A stretch of 64,000 nt of DNA from NCBI GenBank assembly GCA_022448365.1, contig JAKVCS010000005.1, positions 62,001 through 126,000 of the forward strand, given 5' to 3'. Both the position numbers and the translations under genes were made by a program. The notes beneath the pieces were generated by a model. It did no database searches. It was not told the DNA's origin and saw nothing but the letters and a program-made list of their open reading frames with translations. Origin of the DNA: Saccharospirillaceae bacterium. Its GTDB lineage: Bacteria; Pseudomonadota; Gammaproteobacteria; Pseudomonadales; Oceanobacteraceae. Below, in pieces: positions 54,416-62,218 of the stretch (the stretch's first letter is position 1; the number at the start of each line of letters is the position of its first letter).

Positions 54416-54446
54416 AACGCTACAAACTAAAGAAAGGACCACAACA

Positions 54447-54983
54447 ATGGCGGCGCAGTGTGCCACAGAAGTCGATGATAACCCACTGTGGAACTTTGCT
54501 TTGGCGTTTTATGCCAGCAAAGACGCACAACAGTGTTTGTTAACGCTGCAGGATACCTGTCAGCAAGATACTTTGTTGGTTCTGACTGCGCTTTGGTTGG
54601 CAAGCGATGGTGAGAGTTGGCAACTAACCGATGGGCAACTGGAAGACTACCGCCGCTGGCGTACACAGGTAATCTGGTCGTTACGCACAGCCCGCAAAGC
54701 CATCACTAAAGATAGTGAGTTGCCAGGGCAACAAGCATTACGTCAGCAGATTCAGAAAGACGAAATACGAGCCGAGCAGATTGCTCTGCATCAACTGTAT
54801 GGTTTGCATTCGTCAACGCATCAAAAGCAACAGTCAGAGACGATTGATCGTCAACAAACGCTGAACAATCTCTTCAAACAGGCCGAGCTAGGCCAACCTG
54901 AGTCAGGACATACAGCAGCCACAAAAAAAGAGGCTCTGGAGCCTCTTTTTAAACAACTGGCCGACTTATTGGTCAGCCAGTAA
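54447..54983 (+). CDS. TIGR02444 family protein
   Basis: A 178-residue cytoplasmic protein: NPLWNFALAFYASKDAQQCLL, DTLLVLTALWLAS, then YRRWRTQVIWSLRTARKAI. These match the TIGR02444 family, which is found in pseudomonads beside algP and an ABC-F gene as here. Function unknown. AAAGGA is well placed before the ATG. The final ~20 codons also encode the terminator of the convergent algP gene. The C-terminal half is Gln/His-rich and less conserved-looking. Confidence 0.82.
   Translation: MAAQCATEVDDNPLWNFALAFYASKDAQQCLLTLQDTCQQDTLLVLTALWLASDGESWQLTDGQLEDYRRWRTQVIWSLRTARKAITKDSELPGQQALRQQIQKDEIRAEQIALHQLYGLHSSTHQKQQSETIDRQQTLNNLFKQAELGQPESGHTAATKKEALEPLFKQLADLLVSQ
54925..54950 (-). terminator. 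algP terminator embedded in the end of the convergent gene
   Basis: AAAAAGAGGC/GCCTCTTTTT stem (54925-54934 and 54941-54950). On the minus strand it is followed by further T residues, about 50 bp past the algP stop. It lies wholly within the TIGR02444 coding sequence. Confidence 0.8.
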
Positions 54984-54999
54984 ATCGTTTCCGCCTTGC

Positions 55000-56145
55000 T
55001 TAGTTAGCACCAAACAGGCTGGAACCTTCAGTGCTTTCTGCTGCCGGCTTCTCTTCCGCTGATTTCTCTTCAGCCTGGGGAGCCGCTTCCACCGCGGGTT
55101 CAACCACGGCTTCTGCTTTTACGTCTTCAACAACTGGTGCTGCTTCAACTGCCGGGGCTTCCGCTTTAGGTGCTTCAACCGGAGTTGCTACGTCAACTAC
55201 CGGAGCTTCAACGACTTTGGTGTCTTCCACAGCCGTTGGCGCTTCAACAGTTTTTGGTGCCGCTTCTTTTTTCGCTACTGGCTTTTTCGCTGCTGCTTTT
55301 TTAGCGGCAGGCTTCTTAGCAACCACTTTTTTAGCGGCTGGTTTCTCGGCAGCTTTTGCAGGAGCTTTTTTAGCCACCGTTTTGGTTACTGCTTTCTTGG
55401 CTGCTGGCTTAGCCGCAGCTTTCTTCACAGGCGCTTTCTTCGCAGCAGCTTTTGCCGGAGCTTTTTTAGCGACAGCTTTAGTCGCTGCTTTCTTAGCGGC
55501 AGGTTTCACTTTTTCAGCAGCTGGCTTCTCAGCTACCTTTTTAGCAGGCGCTTTCTTCGCAGCGGCTTTTGCTGCTTTGGCTTGTGCTTTTTCCTGTTCA
55601 GCTTCAAACTTGGCAACGATTTTCGCCAGCGCAGTACGTTGCTTATCAGCCGCTTTCTGAGCTTTCAGCGTTTCTTTTGCTGCAACCAGTACTTCGCGAG
55701 CGGCTACTTTTTCTTCCTTTGCAGCTTCCAGCTTCACTTTAGCATTGTCTAATTGACGAACGGCTGCCGGAGTTTTCTTAATCTTTATCTTAGCGCTGAC
55801 TTTTGCTTTGGCTTCGGTTGCTTTGGCAACTTTGGTATTTGCACGCTCTTGTACTGTTGTTGCTTTAGCCAGTGCTTTCTCGGCGTCAGTCAGCTCTTTA
55901 GCCTGGGCTTTTTCCAGTTTTACCTGTAAGGCTGCAATGTCTTTCTGCAGTTGTTGTACTGCAGTTAACGCAACACGCTTAGCTGCTGGCTTCTTAGCCG
56001 CAACTTTTTTAACTGGTGCTTTCTTAGCTACCGTTTTTTTAGAAACAGTTTTTGCAACGGCTTTTGCAGCTGTTTTACGTACAGGTGCTTTTTTGGTCGC
56101 TGGCTTTTTGGCAGCAGTTTTTGCAGTAGTCTTACGTGCAGGCAT
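55000..56145 (-). CDS. algP: AlgP-like histone H1-like DNA-binding protein
   Basis: A 381-residue low-complexity protein built of Lys-Ala-Pro repeats (KKAPAKAAAKKAPVKKAAAK type). It has a basic N-terminal tract, a helical Ala/Lys/Glu middle (about 70-190) and an acidic Glu/Ala/Val tail (about 300-381). P. aeruginosa AlgP is a histone-like activator of alginate genes. Here the acidic tail distinguishes it from a simple KPAA protein. ATG at 56145 has AGGAA upstream; an upstream frame extension is rejected. Repeat tracts make it prone to length variation. The long open frame on the opposite strand is a repeat artefact. Confidence 0.85.
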   Translation of the reverse strand: MPARKTTAKTAAKKPATKKAPVRKTAAKAVAKTVSKKTVAKKAPVKKVAAKKPAAKRVALTAVQQLQKDIAALQVKLEKAQAKELTDAEKALAKATTVQERANTKVAKATEAKAKVSAKIKIKKTPAAVRQLDNAKVKLEAAKEEKVAAREVLVAAKETLKAQKAADKQRTALAKIVAKFEAEQEKAQAKAAKAAAKKAPAKKVAEKPAAEKVKPAAKKAATKAVAKKAPAKAAAKKAPVKKAAAKPAAKKAVTKTVAKKAPAKAAEKPAAKKVVAKKPAAKKAAAKKPVAKKEAAPKTVEAPTAVEDTKVVEAPVVDVATPVEAPKAEAPAVEAAPVVEDVKAEAVVEPAVEAAPQAEEKSAEEKPAAESTEGSSLFGAN

Positions 56146-56224
56146 AGGAAGATTCCTCAGACATAGAAACGAATGCAAGCATTATACGATTTACGTTGAA
56201 TTCATCTATGCATTTTAGATGAAT

Positions 56225-56980
56225 TTATCGCGAAGCTTGTTGAGATTGGCGAATCTGGTCGATAGTCTGGTCTAACCAAGCAACCAGAGGCTGCCATTCG
56301 GCAATGTCTTTTTTATCTTTTTGATCAAAATCAACAATCCCTAAACCGTGTTCACTCGCACGTACGTAGAACTGAGTATCGCGCAGGGCGGTAATAAAAG
56401 GAATCTGCAAACTGTTGAGAAATTTCTCCAGCTTGGCGTAAATCAGAGTATTTTTACGAACCCGGTTGGCAATAACAGCAATCGGTTTTGGATGCATCCG
56501 GTAAGAGCGTGATAACAAGACGTCCCGGATAAAACCGGTCGCAGCACGAATATCAATCGCGGAAGGAATCACTGGTATCAACAATACGTCCGATTGTTGA
56601 ATCAAATCGGATAATACGTTTCCAGCCAAACCTGCCGGCGTATCAATCACCACCCGAGAAGTATTAGCTGGCACGCGCAGTGACCAGGTTTTGGTCGATG
56701 TTTGTGGTGCATGCTTCTGATAGGCCGCCACCCCGGTAATCGTCGGCAGATGGACATCACGTGCCGCCAGCCAATCCATTGATGACCCCTGCGGATCGTA
56801 ATCAATCAGTGCGGTCAGCTCACCGTTATGGGCAAAGTGACTGGCAACATTGGTTGCCAGCGTGGTTTTGCCACAGCCACCTTTGGCATTGGCAATCATC
56901 ACACGCACAGGCGCAGTCATGCCTACGACGCGGGCATGTGGGCGGAAAGGGTTTTTATCGTGTGTCGATTCGTGAGCCAC
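56225..56980 (-). CDS. ParA/MinD-type ATPase
   Basis: A 251-residue deviant-Walker ATPase: IANAKGGCGKTTLATNVASH (signature Lys present), IDYDPQGSSMDWL, VVIDTPAGLAGN and VIPSAIDIRAATGFI. No parB gene or chromosomal parS-like site is adjacent, so it is likely an orphan positioning or regulatory ATPase rather than a plasmid or chromosome partition pair. GTG start with AGGAG five bases upstream; about 20 N-terminal residues precede the usual family start. Confidence 0.88.
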   Translation of the reverse strand: MAHESTHDKNPFRPHARVVGMTAPVRVMIANAKGGCGKTTLATNVASHFAHNGELTALIDYDPQGSSMDWLAARDVHLPTITGVAAYQKHAPQTSTKTWSLRVPANTSRVVIDTPAGLAGNVLSDLIQQSDVLLIPVIPSAIDIRAATGFIRDVLLSRSYRMHPKPIAVIANRVRKNTLIYAKLEKFLNSLQIPFITALRDTQFYVRASEHGLGIVDFDQKDKKDIAEWQPLVAWLDQTIDQIRQSQQASR

Positions 56981-57097
56981 TAGCGCTCCTGCTTTGTTAC
57001 CGTATGCATGATAGTCGATAATTATTTAAATCTGCCACGTTTAAGTAAAGCATAAGGTATACTTTTAGGCTGAGAAACAGCCCTCAAGGATGGAAAT

Positions 57098-57535
57098 ATG
57101 AAGTTAAAAATTGGCATGATGCTGGTTGTTCTTGGCGCTGCGGTTGCCACACCGTATTTTATACAGAGTCGTGGTGGTGATTTGCTGAAGAACTTTGATG
57201 CCGATCAAACGCTCGATATTTTATCGACGGAGAAAACCCGCCAGCAGTATCAGAAGTGGCAGGACGAGAAAGGTGTCTGGCATTTTGGGGATTCCATTCC
57301 GGAAGGTGTGGCAACGGAGGTGGTTAGCGTCGATACTGCGGCCAACGTGATTCGGAGTATTCAACTGGCGAAGCACAAGGAGCAAGTGCAGCAAGATAGT
57401 GAGCAAAGCAGCAATACCTCGCTGCCGTTTCCGGGAACAGTGTCAGCCGACAAAGTTGGCGAAATGCTGAACGACGCCCAAAATGTACAAAAGCTGCTCG
57501 ACGATCGCGCGGCACAATTGAAAAAGCTGCCTTAA
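57098..57535 (+). CDS. DUF4124 domain protein
   Basis: A 145-residue protein with an N-terminal membrane anchor or signal (IGMMLVVLGAAVATPYFI). It has a DUF4124-type motif YQKWQDEKGVWHFGDSIPEG (about residues 48-67) and a polar, helical C-terminus. DUF4124 proteins are periplasmic and of unknown function. It is divergent from the ParA gene and convergent with the WD40 lipoprotein gene, 4 bp from its stop. Confidence 0.82.
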   Translation: MKLKIGMMLVVLGAAVATPYFIQSRGGDLLKNFDADQTLDILSTEKTRQQYQKWQDEKGVWHFGDSIPEGVATEVVSVDTAANVIRSIQLAKHKEQVQQDSEQSSNTSLPFPGTVSADKVGEMLNDAQNVQKLLDDRAAQLKKLP

Positions 57536-57539
57536 CGCG

Positions 57540-58496
57540 TTACTTCAACTGATACAGCAAGCCATTTGATCCGGCGGCAATCCAACCGCTGCCGGATCGG
57601 GCAACGTCTTCCACCTGAACATTGTTACTGACCCATTTGTCTCTGGGTGCAGCTCGCCAGACATTTTTCCGTTGGCCAGTGCTGACATCCCACAATTCGA
57701 TTTTCCCGGAACTGCTTCCGGTAATCAGCTGACTGGCCGAATGAACAAACCGGGCAGCACTGTAATGACCTCTAATTGAGGTGATTTCCTTCAACATCTT
57801 GGCCGATGAAACATCCCAGATTTTACCGCTGCCACCAAACTCTGAGGTGAACACGAAACGGCCGTCGTCTGATAACTGCACGGTGCGTACCTGGTTTTTA
57901 TGAGCCAGAGTGTGCAGTAACTTGCCACTTTGCAGATTCCAGATTTTAACGCTGGAATCATCACTGGCGCTGGCCGCAATAACACCATCCTGAGCAATTG
58001 AAACGTCGTAGACTATGCCATCATGAGCGAGACGCTGGCGAATACCACCGTTTTTAATATCGAATAATGTGGCGGTGTAATCCTGCATTGCCAACAAAGC
58101 CAGATCGCCGTTCGCCGTTAACGCAATGTCTTCGATATCACCCGGCGCGTTCCAGAACCAAATGGCTTCACCCGTGTCTTTCTGCCACAGCACAATGGTT
58201 CGGTTGTCAGCTGTGGCGATGTAATTTCCGTCCGCAGAAAATGCGCTGGTAAGAATATTACTGTAGCCCTCTGCCTGATGATTCCAATCGTATCGGCGCT
58301 CCAGTGGACTGACGGACCACAAGCTTCCGCCATGATGCAAGCTGCCGACGATGGCACTGTTGCCATCGGCAGAAAATCGCACGGAATAAGCCCCTTGTAC
58401 GGCAATTTCTTCAATTTTCTGAGGCGCTTTGGCGTCGTCACATGCGCTCAATAACAGAGCAGAGGAAAGTAATAGACTGCGGGTCAGCAATGACAT
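57540..58496 (-). CDS. WD40-repeat lipoprotein
   Basis: A 318-residue predicted lipoprotein (lipobox LLSAC, Cys at about residue 19) with a beta-propeller made of WD40-like repeats: TSAFSADGNYIATADNRTIVLW, ASASDDSSVKIWNLQSG, VFTSEFGGSGKIWDVSS, ITGSSSGKIELWDVSTG, each quoted in part. Six or seven blades fit the length. No catalytic residues are expected, so it is likely a protein-binding scaffold on the periplasmic face of a membrane. Partners unknown. Confidence 0.87.
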   Translation of the reverse strand: MSLLTRSLLLSSALLLSACDDAKAPQKIEEIAVQGAYSVRFSADGNSAIVGSLHHGGSLWSVSPLERRYDWNHQAEGYSNILTSAFSADGNYIATADNRTIVLWQKDTGEAIWFWNAPGDIEDIALTANGDLALLAMQDYTATLFDIKNGGIRQRLAHDGIVYDVSIAQDGVIAASASDDSSVKIWNLQSGKLLHTLAHKNQVRTVQLSDDGRFVFTSEFGGSGKIWDVSSAKMLKEITSIRGHYSAARFVHSASQLITGSSSGKIELWDVSTGQRKNVWRAAPRDKWVSNNVQVEDVARSGSGWIAAGSNGLLYQLK

Positions 58497-58582
58497 GGAT
58501 GTCGTCCCTGATAAACGGCTAATGCAATAAGGATTGCCCTAAGTGTAGACCGTCTATCAGGAGATAGCAGAAAAGACAGCGC

Positions 58583-59062
58583 TCAGGCTTCTTCAGCAAC
58601 CTGGTCTTTGTGCACGTTGTGCAGTTGTTCGATCAGCTGATCTTCAAGTTCAAAACGCTCTTCCAGTATTTCGCCGATATTGGATAAATCCTGCGGCAGT
58701 TTACCGAGCAGTTCAAACGCACAATGCTGATCGTAGGTGTCGTTAAAATCGACACATTGACCGGTGAGCTTGTCGAGCTTAGGTACCAGCTCGATCGCCA
58801 GTTCAACACCACCATCATCAAATTCTTTGGCTTCGTTAATCAGCTGCTCGTAGATTTCAAAGTGACCGGCAGAGCAGTAGTCCATCATCACCTGGCAGAA
58901 ACGACCAATATTCTTGGCCAGTGGCTCCTCAACCGACAGCGGTTTGCTGGCCGACAGGTTGCAATACAGCACGATCAGCTGCTGGCGCTCATTCAGCCAG
59001 GAATCAATCATTTTGTGAACGCCGCCCCAGCGCTCATGAGCATTTTGGCAGTTCTCTAACAT
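58583..59062 (-). CDS. rsd: Rsd/AlgQ family anti-sigma-70 regulator
   Basis: A 159-residue helical protein that binds sigma-70 region 4 and shifts polymerase toward alternative sigma factors. The start MLENCQNAHERWGGVHKMID and WLNERQQLIVLYC are diagnostic, with a shared core LGRFCQVMMDY-like segment (here IGRFCQVMMDYCSAGHFEIYE). In P. aeruginosa AlgQ also activates alginate genes and lies near algP, as here. Its promoter overlaps the terminator of dsbB. Confidence 0.93.
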   Translation of the reverse strand: MLENCQNAHERWGGVHKMIDSWLNERQQLIVLYCNLSASKPLSVEEPLAKNIGRFCQVMMDYCSAGHFEIYEQLINEAKEFDDGGVELAIELVPKLDKLTGQCVDFNDTYDQHCAFELLGKLPQDLSNIGEILEERFELEDQLIEQLHNVHKDQVAEEA

Positions 59063-59083
59063 AGGATTTTCTCCCGATCCTGT

Positions 59084-59106
59084 AACAGCCGAAGGGGCTG
59101 TTTTTT
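59084..59106. other. hairpin in the rsd leader
   Basis: AACAGCC/GGCTGTT stem (59084-59090 and 59096-59102). On the plus strand a TTTTCTT tract follows, so it reads as a plus-strand terminator although no plus-strand gene precedes it. On the minus strand it is a leader hairpin 22 bp before the rsd start. Confidence 0.55.
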
Positions 59107-59120
59107 CTTATCTCGAAGAA

Positions 59121-59150
59121 ACTATAGGCGCGATAAAAAGGCCGAATCAA
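59121..59150 (-). promoter_or_regulatory. rsd: rsd promoter
   Basis: Minus-strand TTGATT (59150-59145) and TATAGT (59126-59121) with an 18-nt spacer. The -35 lies inside the loop and arm of the dsbB terminator. Confidence 0.6.
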
Positions 59151-59161
59151 GCGGCTTTTTT
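59135..59161. terminator. dsbB terminator
   Basis: AAAAAGGCCG/CGGCTTTTTT stem with one G-T pair and a 7-nt loop; T-runs on both strands. It lies 120 bp past the dsbB stop. Confidence 0.75.
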
Positions 59162-59282
59162 CACTTTTTTGACTTGCATTCGTAACAGGATGTGCTTGTC
59201 AGGGAGTTTTGCCAAAAGACGCCAGCAGCGGGGATGGTATTTGCGGGCGCCAGGGCATTCGATACGGTTTTACAAACCGATT

Positions 59283-59828
59283 TCAGCGGCTGTTAAAACG
59301 CTGCCTAATCGTATGAAAAGTGGCATAGGCAGCCGCCAGAACAAAACCCAGAAAGCACACGCGTGTCCACTCCGGCATACTCATGCCCCAGAGGCTCCAG
59401 ACAATTTCTGCACAATTACCATCGCCATTTAACATCACACTGAGTAAGTCCGTTAATGGCAATGTCTCCATCAGGTAATCCATGCTTGGACCACAAGCCG
59501 GTACTTCCTCTTTTGGCAGGTTTTGCATCCAGATCTGATGATCCGCCAGCCAGGTGGCAAATATCGCAGAGCCGAGAGTAAACAATAACGCCAGCAGCAA
59601 TGGCCACCGCTGATTGCGACAGAAGAATGCCAACAAAAAGCCAACACCAATCATTATCGTGCCCAGACGTTGTGCCATACACAAAGGGCAGGGGTCGAGG
59701 TACATCACGTATTCAAAATAATACGCCGCCGCCATAAGACCCGCACAGACCAGAAAACCCGCGAGGTAACCCCAATGCAGCCACCTTGGATTCGTAAACC
59801 AGTTACCCGTTGTTGGTAATGACGACAC
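59283..59828 (-). CDS. dsbB: disulfide bond formation protein DsbB
   Basis: Inner-membrane quinone reductase that reoxidises DsbA. The 181-residue, four-helix protein has the first Cys pair in LDPCPLCMAQR (CPLC) and the periplasmic loop pair PACGPSMDY ... GDGNCAE, both intact. Loop 2 is longer-looking than in P. aeruginosa DsbH. Its partner dsbA is 38 kb away in this window. A tail of about 10 basic residues ends the protein. No strong ribosome site is seen. Confidence 0.94.
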   Translation of the reverse strand: MSSLPTTGNWFTNPRWLHWGYLAGFLVCAGLMAAAYYFEYVMYLDPCPLCMAQRLGTIMIGVGFLLAFFCRNQRWPLLLALLFTLGSAIFATWLADHQIWMQNLPKEEVPACGPSMDYLMETLPLTDLLSVMLNGDGNCAEIVWSLWGMSMPEWTRVCFLGFVLAAAYATFHTIRQRFNSR

Positions 59829-59981
59829 AAGATATCTCCGCTATCGGCAAAAAGATCAGTTATTAGTGCTGTCGAGTCTAACACAGCCTGCGACCTGAGT
59901 TATCTGGTCTAAGATCATAGTGACGTAAAGTTATTCGCGCATGCGTAAAGAAAGCGCACAGAGTATTCCAAGGAGATGCAC

Positions 59982-60383
59982 ATGTTACGTTTCACCCTGA
60001 GCTGGCTATTGGTGGTTTGTTCTTTTGGCGTTTATGCCGAAGGCGAAGCCGGTGGTGGTGGACCGGCACGTTATATTCACCTGGAACCTGCGTTTGTTGT
60101 GAACTACGGCAGCACCGGACGGATGAAGTACCTGAGAACTGAAATATCACTGAAAGTCAGCAGCGCTGAAGCAGCCGCGGCAGTAAGCCAGCACAAACCG
60201 TATATCCGCAATAATCTGGTGCTGTTATTGTCAGCTCAGGAAGCAGAAACCATGAACAGTGCTAAGGGTCGTGAATCATTACGCCTGGTTTGCCTGGATG
60301 AAGTCAGGGCGGTGATGAACCAGTTGGAAGAGGTGCCATCGGTCGATGATCTGTATTTTAATAACTTCGTTGTGCAGAACTGA
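59982..60383 (+). CDS. FliL-like secreted protein
   Basis: A 133-residue protein with a cleavable signal peptide (ending near VYA) and a FliL-like periplasmic domain: YIHLEPAFVVNYG, RYLRTEISLKV-type strand (here MKYLRTEISLKVSS), AVSQHKPYIRNNLVLLLS and a C-terminal VDDLYFNNFVVQN. Classical FliL has an uncleaved anchor and sits in flagellar operons; this one does neither. In pseudomonads a similar gene neighbours gshA. ATG 59982 is chosen for its six-base spacing from AAGGAG. Confidence 0.83.
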   Translation: MLRFTLSWLLVVCSFGVYAEGEAGGGGPARYIHLEPAFVVNYGSTGRMKYLRTEISLKVSSAEAAAAVSQHKPYIRNNLVLLLSAQEAETMNSAKGRESLRLVCLDEVRAVMNQLEEVPSVDDLYFNNFVVQN

Positions 60384-60393
60384 ATCGAAAACC

Positions 60394-60438
60394 ACAGACA
60401 CAAAAAAGGCGGCTTGATGAGGCCTTTTTTGTGTCTGT
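60394..60438. terminator. long bidirectional terminator between the FliL-like gene and gshA
   Basis: A 17-bp perfect stem (60394-60410 and 60422-60438, core AAAAAAGGC/GCCTTTTTT) with an 11-nt loop between two convergent genes. Confidence 0.9.
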
Positions 60439-60443
60439 CAGGT

Positions 60444-62045
60444 TCAGCGCTGCAGATAATTCATCAGGTATTTATCAAAGGTAGTATCGTCAGAGTTTTC
60501 TAACGCCTGTTGCGCCACCAGCGACTGCTCAGCTTTTTTACTCCAGCTTTGCTTAACATCGTTACCCAATGGTTCGGATAAGGCCTTGCGGTGTTGCTGC
60601 GCCAGGTTGCGGGTCAATTGAGCAAACTCAATATCCTGCTCTTGTAACGCTGCCAGTACCTTAGCGGACGGCGTTAATGCGCTGTCGGCGAGCTTCAGTT
60701 TCTGCTGATTGAGTGCATCGGTATGGAACGTGTGGCCACGGGCTTTATCCATCTGCTGCGCCAGTTCCAACATGTCTTCCACCACATCCTGGCCCCACTG
60801 CTGCAACGAGATGTGTTCTTCACCACGCTCGAGCATCAGCCCCGGTCTGCGGCCTTCCGTTACCGCTTTTTTCTGGTTGCGTTCAATTCGACCGTATTCC
60901 GCATCATCCACATCGGGACTTGGCTGCAATAAACACCAGCTCAGGAAAACATCCATAAACTGCAGCTGCGGTACATCAAGACCCAGAGGCATAAACGGAT
61001 TGAGGTCTGTACTGCGCACTTCAATGTATTCGACACCGTCGTTTGCCAGCGCTTCCAGAGGCTTCTCACCATTACGGGATACGCGTTTCGGGCGAATATC
61101 ACTGTAGTACTCGTTTTCGATCTGCAGCAAATTGGTATTCAGCTGTTTATATTGGCCATGTTCGTCCTGCAGGCCCAGTGCTTCGTATGCCGCAACCGGA
61201 TCACTTACGGCTTTGCCCAGCGTATCGACATAGCTGTCCAGCGTGTTGTAACACACGGTCAGATCTGACTGAGCGCTGTTCTGGTAACCCAGATCACTCA
61301 TACGTAATGAGGTGGCGTAGGGTAAATATAAAGTGTGTTGTTTCAGCTTTTGCAGGCTGTGATCCTGCCCATCAAGGAAGGACTCACACAAGGCCGGAGA
61401 GGCACCAAACAGATAAAACAGTAACCAGGAATAGCGACGGAAGTTACGGATCAGACCGAAGTATTTCGCTGAAATATAATCCTGCAATTCTTTACCATTA
61501 TTACCGGGATCGGGTTGACGCTGATGTTCAAACTCAAACAACACAGGCCAGAGTGCTTTTGGCATCGACACGTTGTAATGAATTCCTGAGATGCATTGCA
61601 TCATTCGGCCGTAGCGATGCCATAGGCCGTGGCGGTATACATGCTTCAGCTTCCCCAGATTCGAATCGCCGTACTGCGCAATCGGGATACTCATCTCTCC
61701 CTGAATAATACAGGGCATGGAGTTCGGCCAGATCATTTCACCATCAAGCTGGCTGTAGGTGTAGCGGTGGGCAATTTCGAGATAGGCCAGTGCTTCGTGG
61801 GCGCTGTTAAATACCGGCGTAATAAACTCCAGTAACGCCTCAGAATAATCCGTCGTGATGCTTTCGTGTGTTAGCGCCGAACCCAGACCTTTAGGATGCG
61901 GCTTCTGACTGATCACCCCCTGATCAGAACAACGTAATCCTTCCTTTTCGATACCGCGCTGAATATTGGCCAGCAGAGAAAGGTGTTCAGGTTGGCTAAG
62001 CAGCGCCAGCGCTTGCTTCAGGCTAGGTGATTCAGAGTTGGCCAA
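60444..62045 (-). CDS. gshA: glutamate--cysteine ligase
   Basis: ATP-dependent first step of glutathione synthesis. The 533-residue protein is of the gammaproteobacterial GshA type: IQRGIEKEGLR, LTHESITTDYSEALLEFITP, YTYSQLDGEMIWPNSMPC, HRYGRMMQCISGIHYNVSMP, LFGASPALCESFL, ATSLRMSDLGYQN and YIEVRSTDLNPF. Start appears to be TTG (62045) with GAGG five bases upstream; no ATG fits. The gshB partner is not in the window. Confidence 0.96.
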   Translation of the reverse strand: MANSESPSLKQALALLSQPEHLSLLANIQRGIEKEGLRCSDQGVISQKPHPKGLGSALTHESITTDYSEALLEFITPVFNSAHEALAYLEIAHRYTYSQLDGEMIWPNSMPCIIQGEMSIPIAQYGDSNLGKLKHVYRHGLWHRYGRMMQCISGIHYNVSMPKALWPVLFEFEHQRQPDPGNNGKELQDYISAKYFGLIRNFRRYSWLLFYLFGASPALCESFLDGQDHSLQKLKQHTLYLPYATSLRMSDLGYQNSAQSDLTVCYNTLDSYVDTLGKAVSDPVAAYEALGLQDEHGQYKQLNTNLLQIENEYYSDIRPKRVSRNGEKPLEALANDGVEYIEVRSTDLNPFMPLGLDVPQLQFMDVFLSWCLLQPSPDVDDAEYGRIERNQKKAVTEGRRPGLMLERGEEHISLQQWGQDVVEDMLELAQQMDKARGHTFHTDALNQQKLKLADSALTPSAKVLAALQEQDIEFAQLTRNLAQQHRKALSEPLGNDVKQSWSKKAEQSLVAQQALENSDDTTFDKYLMNYLQR

Positions 62046-62218
62046 TGTCGCCTCGGTATCTTGTCAAATGTGCCGGGATTATAGGACAAAGGCGACAGGT
62101 GGGTAAGAGCGTCGGCGGAACAGCGTGTGGCTATAAATGGAACAGGCTTGTCTTCAGGGTCCGTCCTACACACCATCGTGCCGTAGGATCGAACCCTGTT
62201 CGCGATGCTTAAAAGTTC

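Noticed and set aside
55031-56218. Long open frames on the plus strand opposite algP (209 and 136 codons)
   Set aside because: They are Ala/Ser/Phe-rich mirror images of the Lys-Ala-Pro repeats on the minus strand; no ribosome sites or family resemblance.
56225-56980. Chromosome partition gene parA
   Set aside because: The deviant Walker motif fits the superfamily, but there is no parB or parS and no origin-type neighbourhood (gidA, mnmG, rpmH, dnaA).
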